A stretch of 64,000 bases of DNA from Methylacidimicrobium sp. AP8 (GTDB taxonomy: Bacteria > Verrucomicrobiota > Verrucomicrobiia > Methylacidiphilales > Methylacidiphilaceae). Shown in pieces: positions 17,375 to 26,408 of the stretch. The position numbers were made by a program, and so were the translations under genes. Each line of letters starts with the position of its first letter. Position 1 is the stretch's first letter. The stretch lies in NCBI RefSeq assembly GCF_903064525.1, contig NZ_LR797830.1:62001-126000 (forward strand), written 5' to 3'. Under the pieces are notes generated by a model, which saw only the letters and a list, made by a program, of their open reading frames with translations, was not told where the DNA came from and did not search any database.

Positions 17375-18400
17375 TTACCGGGGTCGGGGGCTCTTGCCTT
17401 TCAATTGCTCGATTTGCGCCCTTTGGCAGAGGAAGGCATCGATCCACCGGTTACGTTCCCGGGCGAGCTCCCGGTAGTAGGCTACAAAGCAGGACTCGGC
17501 GTCCTGCGGCTCGAGCGCTCGGACGGGGGCGAGGATCCGCCCGGCCCAGTCGGTCTGGGCAGCATAACCCGGCGAGGCGACGGTCCAGCGCAAAAGGGCG
17601 GAAGCGGTTTCCGGCGCGAGCATCGGCCTCGGAGAGGAGAAGAGCTCCGGCTCGGTGGCCCGAAGCCACTCTTGGGCTCGGGCGGCGATCGCCGGCCGCG
17701 GGGCGCCGGGAACTCCCCAGGTGGCGTAGTAACGGAAGCGGAGCTCATTCCAGTTTTGGTCAAAGCTCGCCTCCAAGGGCCGCAGGCAGCGGTTGCCCGC
17801 GAGGCGCAGGGCCAAGCCGTCGCCCTCGCGAAGGGCCAGGATCTCTGCGGCGACAAAGCCGCAGTTCCATTCGAGAAGGGAGGGGGCGGCCAGGAGAATC
17901 TTCCATTGGCCGTCGACGACCCGGGCCCGCTCGACCCGCCAGCGAAAGACGAAGGGGTCGCCCGCCCTCAGCAGCCGGTGCTTGTGCTGCACATCGTGGT
18001 GGCAGCCCGGCGGGAGGTAGGCATCGAAGAGGAGATCCGACCAGATGCGGGCGACCGGCTCGGGCATTTCTTTGGGGAGGGGGAGCCGGAGCGCCGGCAC
18101 CACATAGAGGTCGATCCGGGAGCGGACGACCGCCCGGTAGTCGATCGCCACTCCCCCGGGGAGACGCTCGTAGCCGATGGGCTCAAGGGAGTCGATCGTC
18201 ACCGGCCGCATGAGGTGGCGTTGCAAGCAGGCGCGCGCGGCGGAAACGGGCGGGAGCTCCCTGCGCTCGACCTCGGGATCGAGCCGCCGGGCTTCCCGAA
18301 GCCCCGGGTCTCCTTCCCGGAGCCAGTGGAGGAGCTCTCTGCGCCAGCGGGCATAGTCGGCGCGCAGCCGAGCCAAGGAGTGGGGCTCGTCATCGGCCAA
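17375..18400 (-). CDS. Unknown protein, N-terminus uncertain
   Basis: About 341 residues from a weak TTG at 18400. No family recognised. Composition is Arg/Leu/Trp-rich with no catalytic signature seen; PPGCHHDVQHKHRLL (about 133-147) is a striking His cluster that could bind metal. The frame is open back to a TAG at about 18542, and this extra stretch encodes a hydrophobic LSLLAAALLALHPRAKERKR followed by AVAVPASLA. That would make a good signal or anchor but contains no ATG, GTG or TTG. Either a non-standard CTG start is used or the true start is lost. It is the first gene of the minus-strand run leading into the tandem array. Confidence 0.55.
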   Translation of the reverse strand: MADDEPHSLARLRADYARWRRELLHWLREGDPGLREARRLDPEVERRELPPVSAARACLQRHLMRPVTIDSLEPIGYERLPGGVAIDYRAVVRSRIDLYVVPALRLPLPKEMPEPVARIWSDLLFDAYLPPGCHHDVQHKHRLLRAGDPFVFRWRVERARVVDGQWKILLAAPSLLEWNCGFVAAEILALREGDGLALRLAGNRCLRPLEASFDQNWNELRFRYYATWGVPGAPRPAIAARAQEWLRATEPELFSSPRPMLAPETASALLRWTVASPGYAAQTDWAGRILAPVRALEPQDAESCFVAYYRELARERNRWIDAFLCQRAQIEQLKGKSPRPR

Positions 18401-18541
18401 GGAAGCGGGAACGGCGACCGCTTGGGGAGGGGTTGCCGGCCGCTTCCGCTCCTTCGCCCGAGGATGGAGCGCCAGCAGGGCGGCGGCCAGCAGGGAAAGG
18501 GGTGACCAGGAGGGCGGCGCCGGTGGGCTTCCGCGGCCCGC

Positions 18542-18922
18542 CTAGGCCGCTCGGCGGCCGGACGGGCCGGGAGTCGCCTTCCCCTTGTTGTGGCTGAAAA
18601 TAGGACCTCTCGGAACACTCCGTCTCTTCCCGCTCCGGAAAAACGACCGCGCGCATGGCTCCTTCCTCCCTTGCGATCCTTCTTTCCCGCGGCCCGCGGG
18701 ACGTGCCGGTGCCCGCCGAAGCCGAGGTTTCGGGCTCCTTACCGGGAAGGAAACTAGCAGGGTCGCCGGGAGAAGGGGCAAGCGGTTTTTCGGTTACATT
18801 TTGGTGACGATTTCTTCAGATTTTCCGTTAAGGAAAGGCCGCTCTTCCCGGAGGCCGTGAACCCTGGCCGGGACAGGCGGGGCCGCGGCCGGCGCCCGGC
18901 GCGGGTTCGGTCGCGTTAAGGG
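18542..18922. other. Intergenic region upstream of the accessory operon
   Basis: No gene supported. A locally AT-rich patch at about 18780-18840 contrasts with the surrounding GC-rich sequence and is the best place for a promoter or terminator, but no clear -35/-10 pair or hairpin with T-run was identified. It ends at the hairpin repeat. Confidence 0.5.
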
Positions 18923-19108
18923 CTAGCGGCCATTTCTCACAAATTTCGTAGCCGAGGCGCTACAAATGGGCTTGGGTGCGAGGCGGGCGCAGGTTTTCCA
19001 CCGGAGCTGTATGAAGACATACTGCGAGGATGGAAAACCAAGCGGGAGCCAAGCAGACGAGCCCGTTTTGCAAGCCGTAGGAGAAAGCTTGTGAGAAATG
19101 GCCGCTAG
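18923..19108. repeat. MITE-like hairpin repeat, copy B (downstream of thyA)
   Basis: 186-bp element with perfect 20-bp terminal inverted repeats: CTAGCGGCCATTTCTCACAA at 18923-18942 and its complement at 19089-19108. It is the reverse complement of copy A at 1773-1963 and clearly similar throughout. Nested internal stems pair (GGTTTTCC/GGAAAACC and GTATG/CATAC around TCTT when read on the minus strand). The right CTAG supplies the TAG stop codon of thyA. It is non-coding. Mobility is inferred from the inverted termini and dispersion. Confidence 0.82.
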
Positions 19109-19899
19109 ACCGCGACCGGGGCGGGAATGGACGGGTGGGGATCGTAATCGCGGAGGGCGATGTCTTCGTAGCGGATCTCTTCCAGCGAGCGGACCTTGGG
19201 GTCGATCTCCACGCGGGGAAGGGGCCTCGGGGAGCGGGAGAGCTGGATGCGGGCCTGCTCCAAATGGTTGGCGTAGAGGTGGACGTCGCCGAAGGTGTGG
19301 ATGAATTCCTTCGGCCGCAGCCCGCAGACGTGGGCGATGAGGAGGGTAAGGAGGGAGTAGGAGGCGATGTTGAAGGGGACTCCGAGGAAAAGATCGGCGC
19401 TCCGTTGATAAAGCTGGCAGGAGAGGAGGCCCTCCTGCACATAGAATTGAAAAAGGACATGGCAGGGAGGAAGCGCCATCTGCCCGAGCTCGGCGGGATT
19501 CCACGCGGTGACCAGAAGACGCCGGCTGAACGGATCGCGGCGGATCTGCTCCAGGAGATTCCGGATCTGATCGACGACGGCCCCGTCCGGCCCGCGCCAG
19601 CCGCGCCATTGCGCTCCGTAGATCCGTCCCAGGTTTCCTTCGGCATCGGCCCATTCGTCCCAGATCGTGACCCCGTTCGCCCGGAGGCTCGCCACGTTGG
19701 TTTCCCCCCGGAGGAACCAGAGAAGTTCATGGACGACCGACTTCCAATGGATTTTCTTGGTGGTCAGCAGCGGGAAGCCGGCGGTTAGGTCGAACCGGAG
19801 CTGGGCGCCGAAAAGAGAATAGGTGCCGGTTCCCGTGCGATCGGGGCGGTAGCGGCCCTCGCACAGGACGGTCTTGAGCAGTTCGAGGTAATTTTTCAC
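19105..19899 (-). CDS. thyA: Thymidylate synthase
   Basis: Methylates dUMP to dTMP using methylene-tetrahydrofolate. GTG 19899 is chosen as start: it gives [12 protein letters not shown] and 264 residues, exactly the E. coli ThyA length, whereas the longer frame adds a non-family leader. Motifs: DRTGTGTYS near residue 20, catalytic Cys in [12 protein letters not shown] (about 146), [19 protein letters not shown] (dUMP binding), and HLYANHLEQ. The C-terminus reads [14 protein letters not shown], slightly altered from the usual KMPVAV end. The TAG stop is contributed by the adjoining repeat, so the last residues may have been remodelled by insertion. It is divergent from mutS with only 29 bp between. 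Confidence 0.97.
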   Translation of the reverse strand: MKNYLELLKTVLCEGRYRPDRTGTGTYSLFGAQLRFDLTAGFPLLTTKKIHWKSVVHELLWFLRGETNVASLRANGVTIWDEWADAEGNLGRIYGAQWRGWRGPDGAVVDQIRNLLEQIRRDPFSRRLLVTAWNPAELGQMALPPCHVLFQFYVQEGLLSCQLYQRSADLFLGVPFNIASYSLLTLLIAHVCGLRPKEFIHTFGDVHLYANHLEQARIQLSRSPRPLPRVEIDPKVRSLEEIRYEDIALRDYDPHPSIPAPVAV

Positions 19900-19928
19900 G
19901 CCGGACCGGGCTCGACTGTAGGAGAAGA

Positions 19929-22493
19929 ATGAAGTCGCCACAATCCTCACCCGAAGGCAAGGCTCCGGCCGAAACGCCGATGATGGCGCAGTACCGCGAA
20001 CGGAAGGCGGAGCTGCCCGCCGACGTGCTGCTCCTCTTCCGGCTGGGGGACTTCTACGAGCTCTTCGGGGAGGACGCCCAGACGGGGGCGGCTCTCCTCG
20101 GGCTCGCTCTTACCCACCGGCAGGGCGTGCCCATGTGCGGCATCCCGGTCGACTCGGCCGACGGCTACATCGCCCGGCTGGTGCAGGCGGGCCGGCGGGT
20201 GGCGGTCTGCGACCAGGTGGAGACCCCGAAGCCGGGCAAGCTCGTCCGGCGGGAGATCACGCGGGTCGTCAGCCCGGGAAGCCTGCTCGACCCCGCCTCG
20301 CTCCGCTCGAAGGAAAATAACTTCTGTCTGGCTCTGGTTGCCGGCCGCGGTCGCTTCGGGGTGGCCGCCCTCGACCTGGGGACGGGCGAGTTCCGCGCGG
20401 GGGAGCTGGGCGGCGAGGCGGAGCTGGCCGACCTGCTCTGCCGGCTTCGGCCCAGCGAGATCGTGATCCCGGAAGAGGCGGCGGATTCCCGGCGGGCGCA
20501 GGCTCGCAGCGGGGAACTCCGGGCGCTGTTGGAAGCCTGCGGCCGGTCGGCTCTGACCGAGCACACGAAATGGGCCTTTTCCCCGGAGCAGGCCTCCGGC
20601 CTTTTGCTCGCCCACTTCGGAACGAAGTCTCTCGCGGCTTTCGACCTCACCGAGGCCTCGCCGGCCCTTTCGGCGGCCGGCGGCCTTTTCCACTACCTGC
20701 GGGAGGAGCTGCGGCAGGACCTCTCCCATGTCCGGGACATCCGCCCGATCCGTCGCTCCGATCTGCTCGTCCTGGATGCCGTGGCCCAGCGCACCTTGGA
20801 GCTCCTCTCCGCCGCCGGCCGGGGGAAAAGCCTTCTGGAGGCCATCGATCGGACGCTCACCCCCGGAGGGGGGAGGCTCTTGCGGCAGTGGCTCTGCGAA
20901 CCCCTCCGCGACCGGTCGCAGATCGAGGCGCGGCAGGAGGCGATCGCCTACTGGATGGAAGAGGATCGGCGGCGGTGGGAGCTCCGGGAGCTTCTGGCCA
21001 ACGTCCGGGATTTGGAGCGGCTGCTGGCGAGGGTCGCGCAGGGATCGGCCACGCCTCGGGAGATCGGAGCGATCAAGGAATCCCTCAAGCCGCTCGCGCG
21101 GATCCGGGAGCTTCTGCCGCGTTCCTGCCGGTGGGAGCGCTGGCGGGGAAATCTGGAGCCGCAGGACGATCTGGTCGCCGAGATCGAGCGGGCGCTGGTG
21201 GAGGATCTTCCTCCCTCGTGGCGGGACGGGGGGATCTTCCGGCCGGGTTTCGATCCCGCCCTCGACGCGCTGCGCGAGGCGGCGGAGAAGGGCAAGCAAT
21301 GGCTGCTCGCCTTCGAGCGGAGCGAACGGGAGCGGACCGGCCTCCGCTCGCTCAAGCTCCGCTACCATCCGGTCTTCGGCTACCTCCTGGAAGTGGCCCG
21401 CGGCCAGCTCTCCCAGGTCCCTGCGGACTACGTCCGCCGGCAGACCTTGGCGAACGCGGAACGGTTCACCCGGCCGGAGCTCCAGGCGATGGAAGAGAAG
21501 ATCCTCGGGGCGGAAGGGCGGGCCCGCGAATACGAGAAGGAGCTCTTTGAGGCTCTCCGGCGGAGGCTTTGCGAGCGGCTCCCCGTGCTCCAGAGGGCGG
21601 CACGGGCCGTGAACGAGATCGACGTTGTGGCGGCGTTGGCCGAGCTCGCCCGGGAAAGGCAGTATGTTCGCCCGGAGATGGTGGACGACCCGGTCGTCGA
21701 AATCGCCGGCGGCCGCCACCCGGTCGTCGAGCAGGCTCTGGTCGGAGAGCGGTTCGTTCCCAACGACACCTATCTCGACGGCCGCCGCGCCCGGCTGGCG
21801 ATTCTCACGGGGCCGAACATGGCCGGCAAAAGCACCTATCTGCGGCAGATCGCGCTCATCTGTCTGCTCGCCCATATCGGCTCCTTCGTGCCCGCGACGC
21901 GGGCGAGGATCGGAGTCCTCGACCGGATCTTCACCAGAATCGGCGCGAGCGACGATCTGGCGAGCGGCCAGAGCACCTTTCTGGTCGAAATGCAGGAGAC
22001 CGCCAACCTGCTCCGCCACGCCACCGAAAGGAGCCTGGTGATCCTCGACGAGGTGGGCCGGGGGACGAGCACCTTCGACGGGCTCTCCATCGCTTGGGCG
22101 GTTGCCGAGGAGCTCTGCGACCGGAACCGCTGCCTCACCCTCTTTGCCACGCACTACCACGAGCTGGCCGAGCTGGCGAACACCCGGAGCGCGGTGCGCA
22201 ATCTCTCGATGGCGGTCCGGGAGATCGACGGGCGGGCGGTCTACCTGCGCAAGGTCGTCGAAGGAGTGATCGACAAGAGCTACGGGCTCCAGGTGGCGCG
22301 GCTGGCGGGCTTGCCCGAGCGGACGATCCGGCGGGCGGCCGAAGTGCTCTCCGGGCTTGAAGCCGAGGAGGAAGATCCGGCGAGCCGGGCGATGGAGGTC
22401 CGCCGCCGGCGGCGCCGGGAGGAGGCCGAAGAACTCCCGCTCTTTCCCGGCTGGGATCGGCCGGACGCCGGGGAGGGGGATCGCGCCGGCTGA
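19929..22493 (+). CDS. mutS: DNA mismatch repair protein MutS
   Basis: Mismatch-recognition ATPase of 854 residues (E. coli 853). The mismatch-intercalating Phe and hydrogen-bonding Glu lie in GDFYELFG (about 37-44). Connector, lever and clamp domains follow. The ATPase has Walker [14 protein letters not shown] (about 623-635), the ST motif region [13 protein letters not shown], and Walker [24 protein letters not shown] is the H motif. AGGAG lies just upstream of ATG 19929. It is divergent from thyA; the promoter must lie within 29 bp or in the thyA 5' region. Confidence 0.98.
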   Translation: MKSPQSSPEGKAPAETPMMAQYRERKAELPADVLLLFRLGDFYELFGEDAQTGAALLGLALTHRQGVPMCGIPVDSADGYIARLVQAGRRVAVCDQVETPKPGKLVRREITRVVSPGSLLDPASLRSKENNFCLALVAGRGRFGVAALDLGTGEFRAGELGGEAELADLLCRLRPSEIVIPEEAADSRRAQARSGELRALLEACGRSALTEHTKWAFSPEQASGLLLAHFGTKSLAAFDLTEASPALSAAGGLFHYLREELRQDLSHVRDIRPIRRSDLLVLDAVAQRTLELLSAAGRGKSLLEAIDRTLTPGGGRLLRQWLCEPLRDRSQIEARQEAIAYWMEEDRRRWELRELLANVRDLERLLARVAQGSATPREIGAIKESLKPLARIRELLPRSCRWERWRGNLEPQDDLVAEIERALVEDLPPSWRDGGIFRPGFDPALDALREAAEKGKQWLLAFERSERERTGLRSLKLRYHPVFGYLLEVARGQLSQVPADYVRRQTLANAERFTRPELQAMEEKILGAEGRAREYEKELFEALRRRLCERLPVLQRAARAVNEIDVVAALAELARERQYVRPEMVDDPVVEIAGGRHPVVEQALVGERFVPNDTYLDGRRARLAILTGPNMAGKSTYLRQIALICLLAHIGSFVPATRARIGVLDRIFTRIGASDDLASGQSTFLVEMQETANLLRHATERSLVILDEVGRGTSTFDGLSIAWAVAEELCDRNRCLTLFATHYHELAELANTRSAVRNLSMAVREIDGRAVYLRKVVEGVIDKSYGLQVARLAGLPERTIRRAAEVLSGLEAEEEDPASRAMEVRRRRRREEAEELPLFPGWDRPDAGEGDRAG

Positions 22494-22562
22494 AGCCGGC
22501 GCCGGCTCCGCGCGGCTTTGGCGTTGACCCGGTCCGCGTCCGATGCGACCATCCTTTCCTTC

Positions 22563-22988
22563 ATGAGCGCCGGATCGGAGATCGAGCAGAGCAGCCGGCT
22601 CGAGCCGCGGTTCGACCCGGCCGGGACCATCCCTTGCATCACCGTGGATGCCGAGACCGGGGAAGTCCTCATGGTCGCCTACATGAACCGGGAGGCGCTC
22701 GACCGGACGATCGCCACGGGCTTGGCGACCTATTACAGCCGCTCGCGCGGGAAGCTCTGGGTGAAAGGGGAGGAGTCGGGCTTCGTCCAGCAGGTTCGAG
22801 AGATCCGGGTCGACTGCGATCAGGATTGCCTCTTGCTCAAGGTTTCCGTGAAGGGCGGGGCCTCCTGCCACGTCGGCTACCGGAGCTGCTTCTACCGGCG
22901 GCTTAAGCCGGGAAGCGCGGAGGAGCTCGAGTTCACCGAGTCCCAAAAGGTTTTCGATCCGGAGAAGGTTTACCGGCGCAGCTCCTGA
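22563..22988 (+). CDS. hisI: Phosphoribosyl-AMP cyclohydrolase
   Basis: Third step of histidine biosynthesis: opens the adenine ring of PR-AMP. 141 residues, the stand-alone form without a HisE (PR-ATP pyrophosphatase) domain. Motifs: [28 protein letters not shown], the Mg-binding DCDQD (about 85-89) and the Zn/active-site [11 protein letters not shown] (about 102-112). The chosen start ATG 22563 has no strong ribosome-binding site; the frame extends to TTG 22518. No other his gene is in the window. Confidence 0.95.
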   Translation: MSAGSEIEQSSRLEPRFDPAGTIPCITVDAETGEVLMVAYMNREALDRTIATGLATYYSRSRGKLWVKGEESGFVQQVREIRVDCDQDCLLLKVSVKGGASCHVGYRSCFYRRLKPGSAEELEFTESQKVFDPEKVYRRSS

Positions 22989-23015
22989 AACGCGGAGCGC
23001 TCCGGGCCGGACCCG

Positions 23016-24128
23016 TTATCCGCCGGGGCCGCTCCGGCGGCGGGGAGCCGGCGGCAGGCCCGGCCCTTCCCAGTCGACCCAACGGACCAGATCGGCCAGC
23101 GGGGTCCTTCCGTCGTGATGCCAGAGCGGGGAAGGATGCTGCATCCTTCCCGCCGGGCAGAAGCGGCTGGCTCCGAGACGGCAAAAGAGCTTGCGGACGG
23201 CGGCGGGGAGCGGACCGGCGATCCCGATCGTAGAGAGGTGGCCGGCGAGGGGAGCCAGCCAATGCTCGAGCCGGGCTTCCGGGACCGCGTCCAGGTAGAG
23301 GACCCGGTGTCCGCAGGAGGGTTGGAATTGCGGAAGATCGCGGACCACCAGCGTCCACTGGAGCCTTTCTCCGTCATCCCAGACGGGCCAGCCGAGCGCG
23401 CGCGCGACCGTTCGCGCTTCGCGGATCCGGGCCGCTTCCCAGGCGCTGCGGCGGACGGGATGGTCCTGCGCTTCGCGGGAAAGCGCGCGGACCAGCAGTT
23501 CGGTCAGGGGGGAGAGGGCGGTCGCCGGGTCTAGGAGGAGGCACTGCGGAGAGAGGCAGCCGGCTTGGTCGTATGCGCCCACGTCTCGGGCGACGGCCTC
23601 GGCCAGGGCGGGCGTCGGGCGGCCGATCCTGCCGGCCCAGAGCAGGCTCGCGCGGTGTCCGTAGCCGACAAAAATCCGGTCGTCGCGGCACCGCGACCGG
23701 AAGTGGCGGATCGTTTGGTCCCGCCCGAAGACCACCACGGCGTCGGCCGCGGCAAAGAAGTCCTCCGAATACGCCGGAAGGATCCGCGCCTTTTTCCGGA
23801 GTGCCGGCGGGAGGGCGGCGCGGAACCGGAAGAGAGCGCCCCGCTGCTCCTTGGGGCACTGGAGAAGGTTGTCCGATCCGAGGAGCAGGCCCTCCAAAAG
23901 GGATCGCCAGCCCGAAACGGGAAGAGTGCTCGCGAGCACGTGGTAGATGCGTCGGGGCGGGATCGCGCGGCTCCAGCCGGAGCCGTGGCGGACGAAGCCG
24001 TCGAGGGCTTCTATGCTCCCCAGGGCCGCGGCGAGGAGCGAGCGGAGATCCTCCGGACCCGAGATCCCCAGCTCGGGGAAGAGGCGGCAGACGGGCGCCA
24101 ATCGCTCGATCCGGTCCGCGGCCGTCAT
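23016..24128 (-). CDS. LuxC-like acyl-CoA/acyl-protein reductase
   Basis: 370-residue protein of the LuxC family, which reduces an acyl-enzyme or acyl-CoA to the long-chain aldehyde with NADPH. The diagnostic DVGAYDQAGCLSPQ (about 193-206) carries the acyl-accepting Cys, matching the DQxxCLSPQ pattern of LuxC. The start ATG 24128 overlaps the stop of the LuxE-like gene as ATGA, so the two are translationally coupled. No luxA/B luciferase is nearby, so a role in bioluminescence is unlikely. Aldehyde or alcohol production for lipids is one inference. Confidence 0.78.
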   Translation of the reverse strand: MTAADRIERLAPVCRLFPELGISGPEDLRSLLAAALGSIEALDGFVRHGSGWSRAIPPRRIYHVLASTLPVSGWRSLLEGLLLGSDNLLQCPKEQRGALFRFRAALPPALRKKARILPAYSEDFFAAADAVVVFGRDQTIRHFRSRCRDDRIFVGYGHRASLLWAGRIGRPTPALAEAVARDVGAYDQAGCLSPQCLLLDPATALSPLTELLVRALSREAQDHPVRRSAWEAARIREARTVARALGWPVWDDGERLQWTLVVRDLPQFQPSCGHRVLYLDAVPEARLEHWLAPLAGHLSTIGIAGPLPAAVRKLFCRLGASRFCPAGRMQHPSPLWHHDGRTPLADLVRWVDWEGPGLPPAPRRRSGPGG

Positions 24129-25207
24129 TGCGCGCGAAGCTCTTCGGCGGTAAGGGAGCACCCTCGCAGCGGAACGGAGGCGGACCGGCCGAGGAGGCGG
24201 AAGCTGTTCCGGGCGGCGATCGCTTCGTCGCGAGTCTCGACCGCCAGCACCGAATCGACGTTGGCGAGGTCGATCCAGGCAACCAAGCCCTTGCTTCCGG
24301 TCCGGCACTCCCGGCCGGTCCGCGGGTCGAGAATCCGGACACGCGTCCAGGGCGGAACCCGGTGGATCCCCCCGACACCGCGGGCGTAGGCTTGGCTCGA
24401 AAGCTCGGTCATCCCGTATTCGCTCCAGATCTCCTCTGCCGGGATGCCGAAGGCGCTTTCCAGGGCCCGATAGAACTCGCGTTTGGGAAGTTCCCGCGTC
24501 CGGCCCTTAAAGCCGCCGGTTTCCAAGAGGAAGCTCCCCCGGGGGAGGGGCAGGGTCGTTCCTCGGCAGCTCTCCAGAAGCGGGATGAACGCGAAGGCGG
24601 TTCCGCAAAGCCCGACGGGCCGCCCTTGACCGATCGCCTCCTCCAGGGCGGAGAGCAAGCCGGTCCGGTCGAGCAGGCCGTCGCGAATCCAAAAGCGGGA
24701 CGGGCGGGGGTTGGCTTCCGCCCAGAACCCGAACATCGCGGAAAGAGACGAATGGGGGGCCTCTTCCGGAGAGGGAGCAAGAAAGTGGAGGTCGACCGCC
24801 TCCCAGGGGACCCCCGCCCGTCTGGCTCCTTCGGTGCTCACAATCCGATAGAGATCGGTGTCGAGGAGGAAGTGGCGCCCGCGATTTCCACTGGTCGTTC
24901 CGCTCGTTTCGAAGACTTTTTGCGGAGGCCGGGGCGCATGGGCGAATACAGAGGCCTGCTTGAAAAGCTCCTGAGGCAAAAAAGGAATTTCCCGCCAATC
25001 TCCGGAGCGATCGCTCTGGGCCTCGAGCAGCCGCCGTAGCGGCGCAACTTCCTTCGCCTGGGCTCGGCAGAGGGCGAGCGCAAGGCGCCCGAATCGTTTC
25101 TCGTCGTTCTCGCCGAGCTTCAGGAGAAGATCTCCCCAGCGTCTTCGGCCTTCCGGGCCGCCGAGAAGCTCCCGGAGCGAAACCGGCGTGCTTTTCTCTT
25201 TTGCCAT
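24125..25207 (-). CDS. LuxE-like acyl-protein synthetase
   Basis: 360-residue ATP-dependent acyl-activating enzyme of the LuxE family, adenylate-forming fold. VFETSGTTSGNRG (about 98-110) is the P-loop-like phosphate motif, GLCGTAFAFIPLL and SEYGMTELSSQAYA (about 268-281) the adenylate-binding motifs. LuxE activates fatty acid and hands the acyl group to LuxC. ATG 25207 has CAGGAG 8-13 nt upstream. It is first of the LuxE-LuxC pair and divergent from the bactofilin pair. Confidence 0.8.
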   Translation of the reverse strand: MAKEKSTPVSLRELLGGPEGRRRWGDLLLKLGENDEKRFGRLALALCRAQAKEVAPLRRLLEAQSDRSGDWREIPFLPQELFKQASVFAHAPRPPQKVFETSGTTSGNRGRHFLLDTDLYRIVSTEGARRAGVPWEAVDLHFLAPSPEEAPHSSLSAMFGFWAEANPRPSRFWIRDGLLDRTGLLSALEEAIGQGRPVGLCGTAFAFIPLLESCRGTTLPLPRGSFLLETGGFKGRTRELPKREFYRALESAFGIPAEEIWSEYGMTELSSQAYARGVGGIHRVPPWTRVRILDPRTGRECRTGSKGLVAWIDLANVDSVLAVETRDEAIAARNSFRLLGRSASVPLRGCSLTAEELRAQ

Positions 25208-25262
25208 TCTTCGTCTCCTGGGCGATCATATCAGCGCATTTGCCCTACGGAGCGGGGAAAAT

Positions 25263-25580
25263 TTGTTTCCGAATCTGTTTCCAAGCAACGCAGCGAACCG
25301 GTTTGCGGGCTCGGACGGCGAAGAGAAGGTCAGCCTGATGCCCGGTTGCGAGCTCCAGGGCGAGCTTTTCACCCAGCGGGACGGCTGGGTCGGAGGGAAG
25401 TTTTCCGGCACTCTGGTGGTGGGCGGGCGGCTCGTCGTGGCCGGGTCGGCCGAAGTGCAGGGGGTGGTGGTTGCCGGCAGCATCGACGTCGAGCCGGGTG
25501 CCCGGGTGCAGGGCATCTGCTTTGTCGGCCCTCAGGGCATTGAAGAATGGAAGCGGTATCGGGAAGCGAAGGTCGCATGA
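25263..25580 (+). CDS. Small bactofilin-like protein
   Basis: About 105 residues from a TTG at 25263 (AGCGGGGAAAAT precedes it). An ATG-started version would begin only at MPGCELQGEL. The core (about 30-95) is a short run of the right-handed beta-helix repeats of bactofilins: GKFSGTLVVGGRLVVAGSAE, then VQGVVVAGSIDVEPGARVQG. Bactofilins polymerise into nucleotide-independent filaments that place wall or membrane machinery. Its stop overlaps the next gene's ATG (ATGA). Confidence 0.75.
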   Translation: MFPNLFPSNAANRFAGSDGEEKVSLMPGCELQGELFTQRDGWVGGKFSGTLVVGGRLVVAGSAEVQGVVVAGSIDVEPGARVQGICFVGPQGIEEWKRYREAKVA

Positions 25581-26353
25581 CCTGCGGGAACGGCCCGAGG
25601 GATCGGAAGAAGATCCGCTGCCCGCATTGCGGTGGGGAGCAGTGGGAGGCGCCTGCGGCCCTCTCGACGATCTGCCGCCGGTGCCAGGAATACATTTCCC
25701 TCGTGCCGAAGCGGGAGAGCGGCTTCGAGCGCAAAGGTCGGCCCGCGCGGGACCGGTTCGTCCGCTGCCCGTTTTGCGGGGCGGGCCAATGGGTCTACGC
25801 GTCCGCCCGCTCATCGGGATGCATCGCCTGCGGGAGCGACCTGAACTTGGTCGATTACCAAGTGCACGGGAGGGCCAGAGAGCCGCTGAAGACTCTCGGG
25901 GATGTCGAATTCCATCCGGGCTGCGACTATCGTGGGCCGCGAGTGGAGGCGCGCCAAGTGCGGATCAGCGGCCGGATCGTGGCGGAGGTGCGGGGGAGCG
26001 CGGCCGTGCAGTTTCGGAAAGAAGGAGATGTCAAGGGAGGGGTCGTCGCCCCGGACGTGGAGGTCTGCTCCCGGTCGAGCGCCTCCGCGGCCGCTATCGT
26101 CACCTGCGTCCTGCGGGTGGCCGGTCGGCTGGAAAGCGATCGGATCGTGGCGCTGTGCAGCTTGGAGGTGAGGGACGGAGGCATCCTCCGCGCCGGGCGG
26201 ATCTTGGCTCCGCGACTTCGCGTGATCGGGCGTGCCTCTCTTCTTGGAAGGATCGAGGTTCTCCCTCTGCCCGAGCCGCCGGAGGTCTCCCTCCCCGCCT
26301 TGGAAGCGGTGGCCAGGCGGATCGTTCCGGAGGAACCTCTTTTCGGGTGGTAA
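25577..26353 (+). CDS. Zinc-ribbon protein with bactofilin-like C-terminal half
   Basis: 258 residues. Two N-terminal zinc ribbons: CPHCGG...CRRC (about 15-36) and CPFCGAG...CIACGSD (about 64-87). Then a region with beta-helix periodicity (VEARQVRISGRIVAEVRGSA, VKGGVVAPDVEV, RVAGRLESDRIVALCSLEV) resembling bactofilin (DUF583) repeats. Coupled to the small bactofilin by ATGA. Zinc ribbons might tether the filament to nucleic acid or a protein partner; that is inference. It has no signal peptide. Confidence 0.7.
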   Translation: MTCGNGPRDRKKIRCPHCGGEQWEAPAALSTICRRCQEYISLVPKRESGFERKGRPARDRFVRCPFCGAGQWVYASARSSGCIACGSDLNLVDYQVHGRAREPLKTLGDVEFHPGCDYRGPRVEARQVRISGRIVAEVRGSAAVQFRKEGDVKGGVVAPDVEVCSRSSASAAAIVTCVLRVAGRLESDRIVALCSLEVRDGGILRAGRILAPRLRVIGRASLLGRIEVLPLPEPPEVSLPALEAVARRIVPEEPLFGW

Positions 26354-26408
26354 AAACTCCCTTCCGGTTGCGGTCGGTGGGGCGATCTCGTATGGTGGAA
26401 GGCCGTTT

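Noticed and set aside
19947-22946. 999-aa minus-strand frame opposite mutS and hisI
   Set aside because: Antisense shadow spanning two real genes and the gap between them.
23016-25207. Bioluminescence operon
   Set aside because: Only LuxC- and LuxE-like genes; no luciferase subunits or transferase LuxD in the window.
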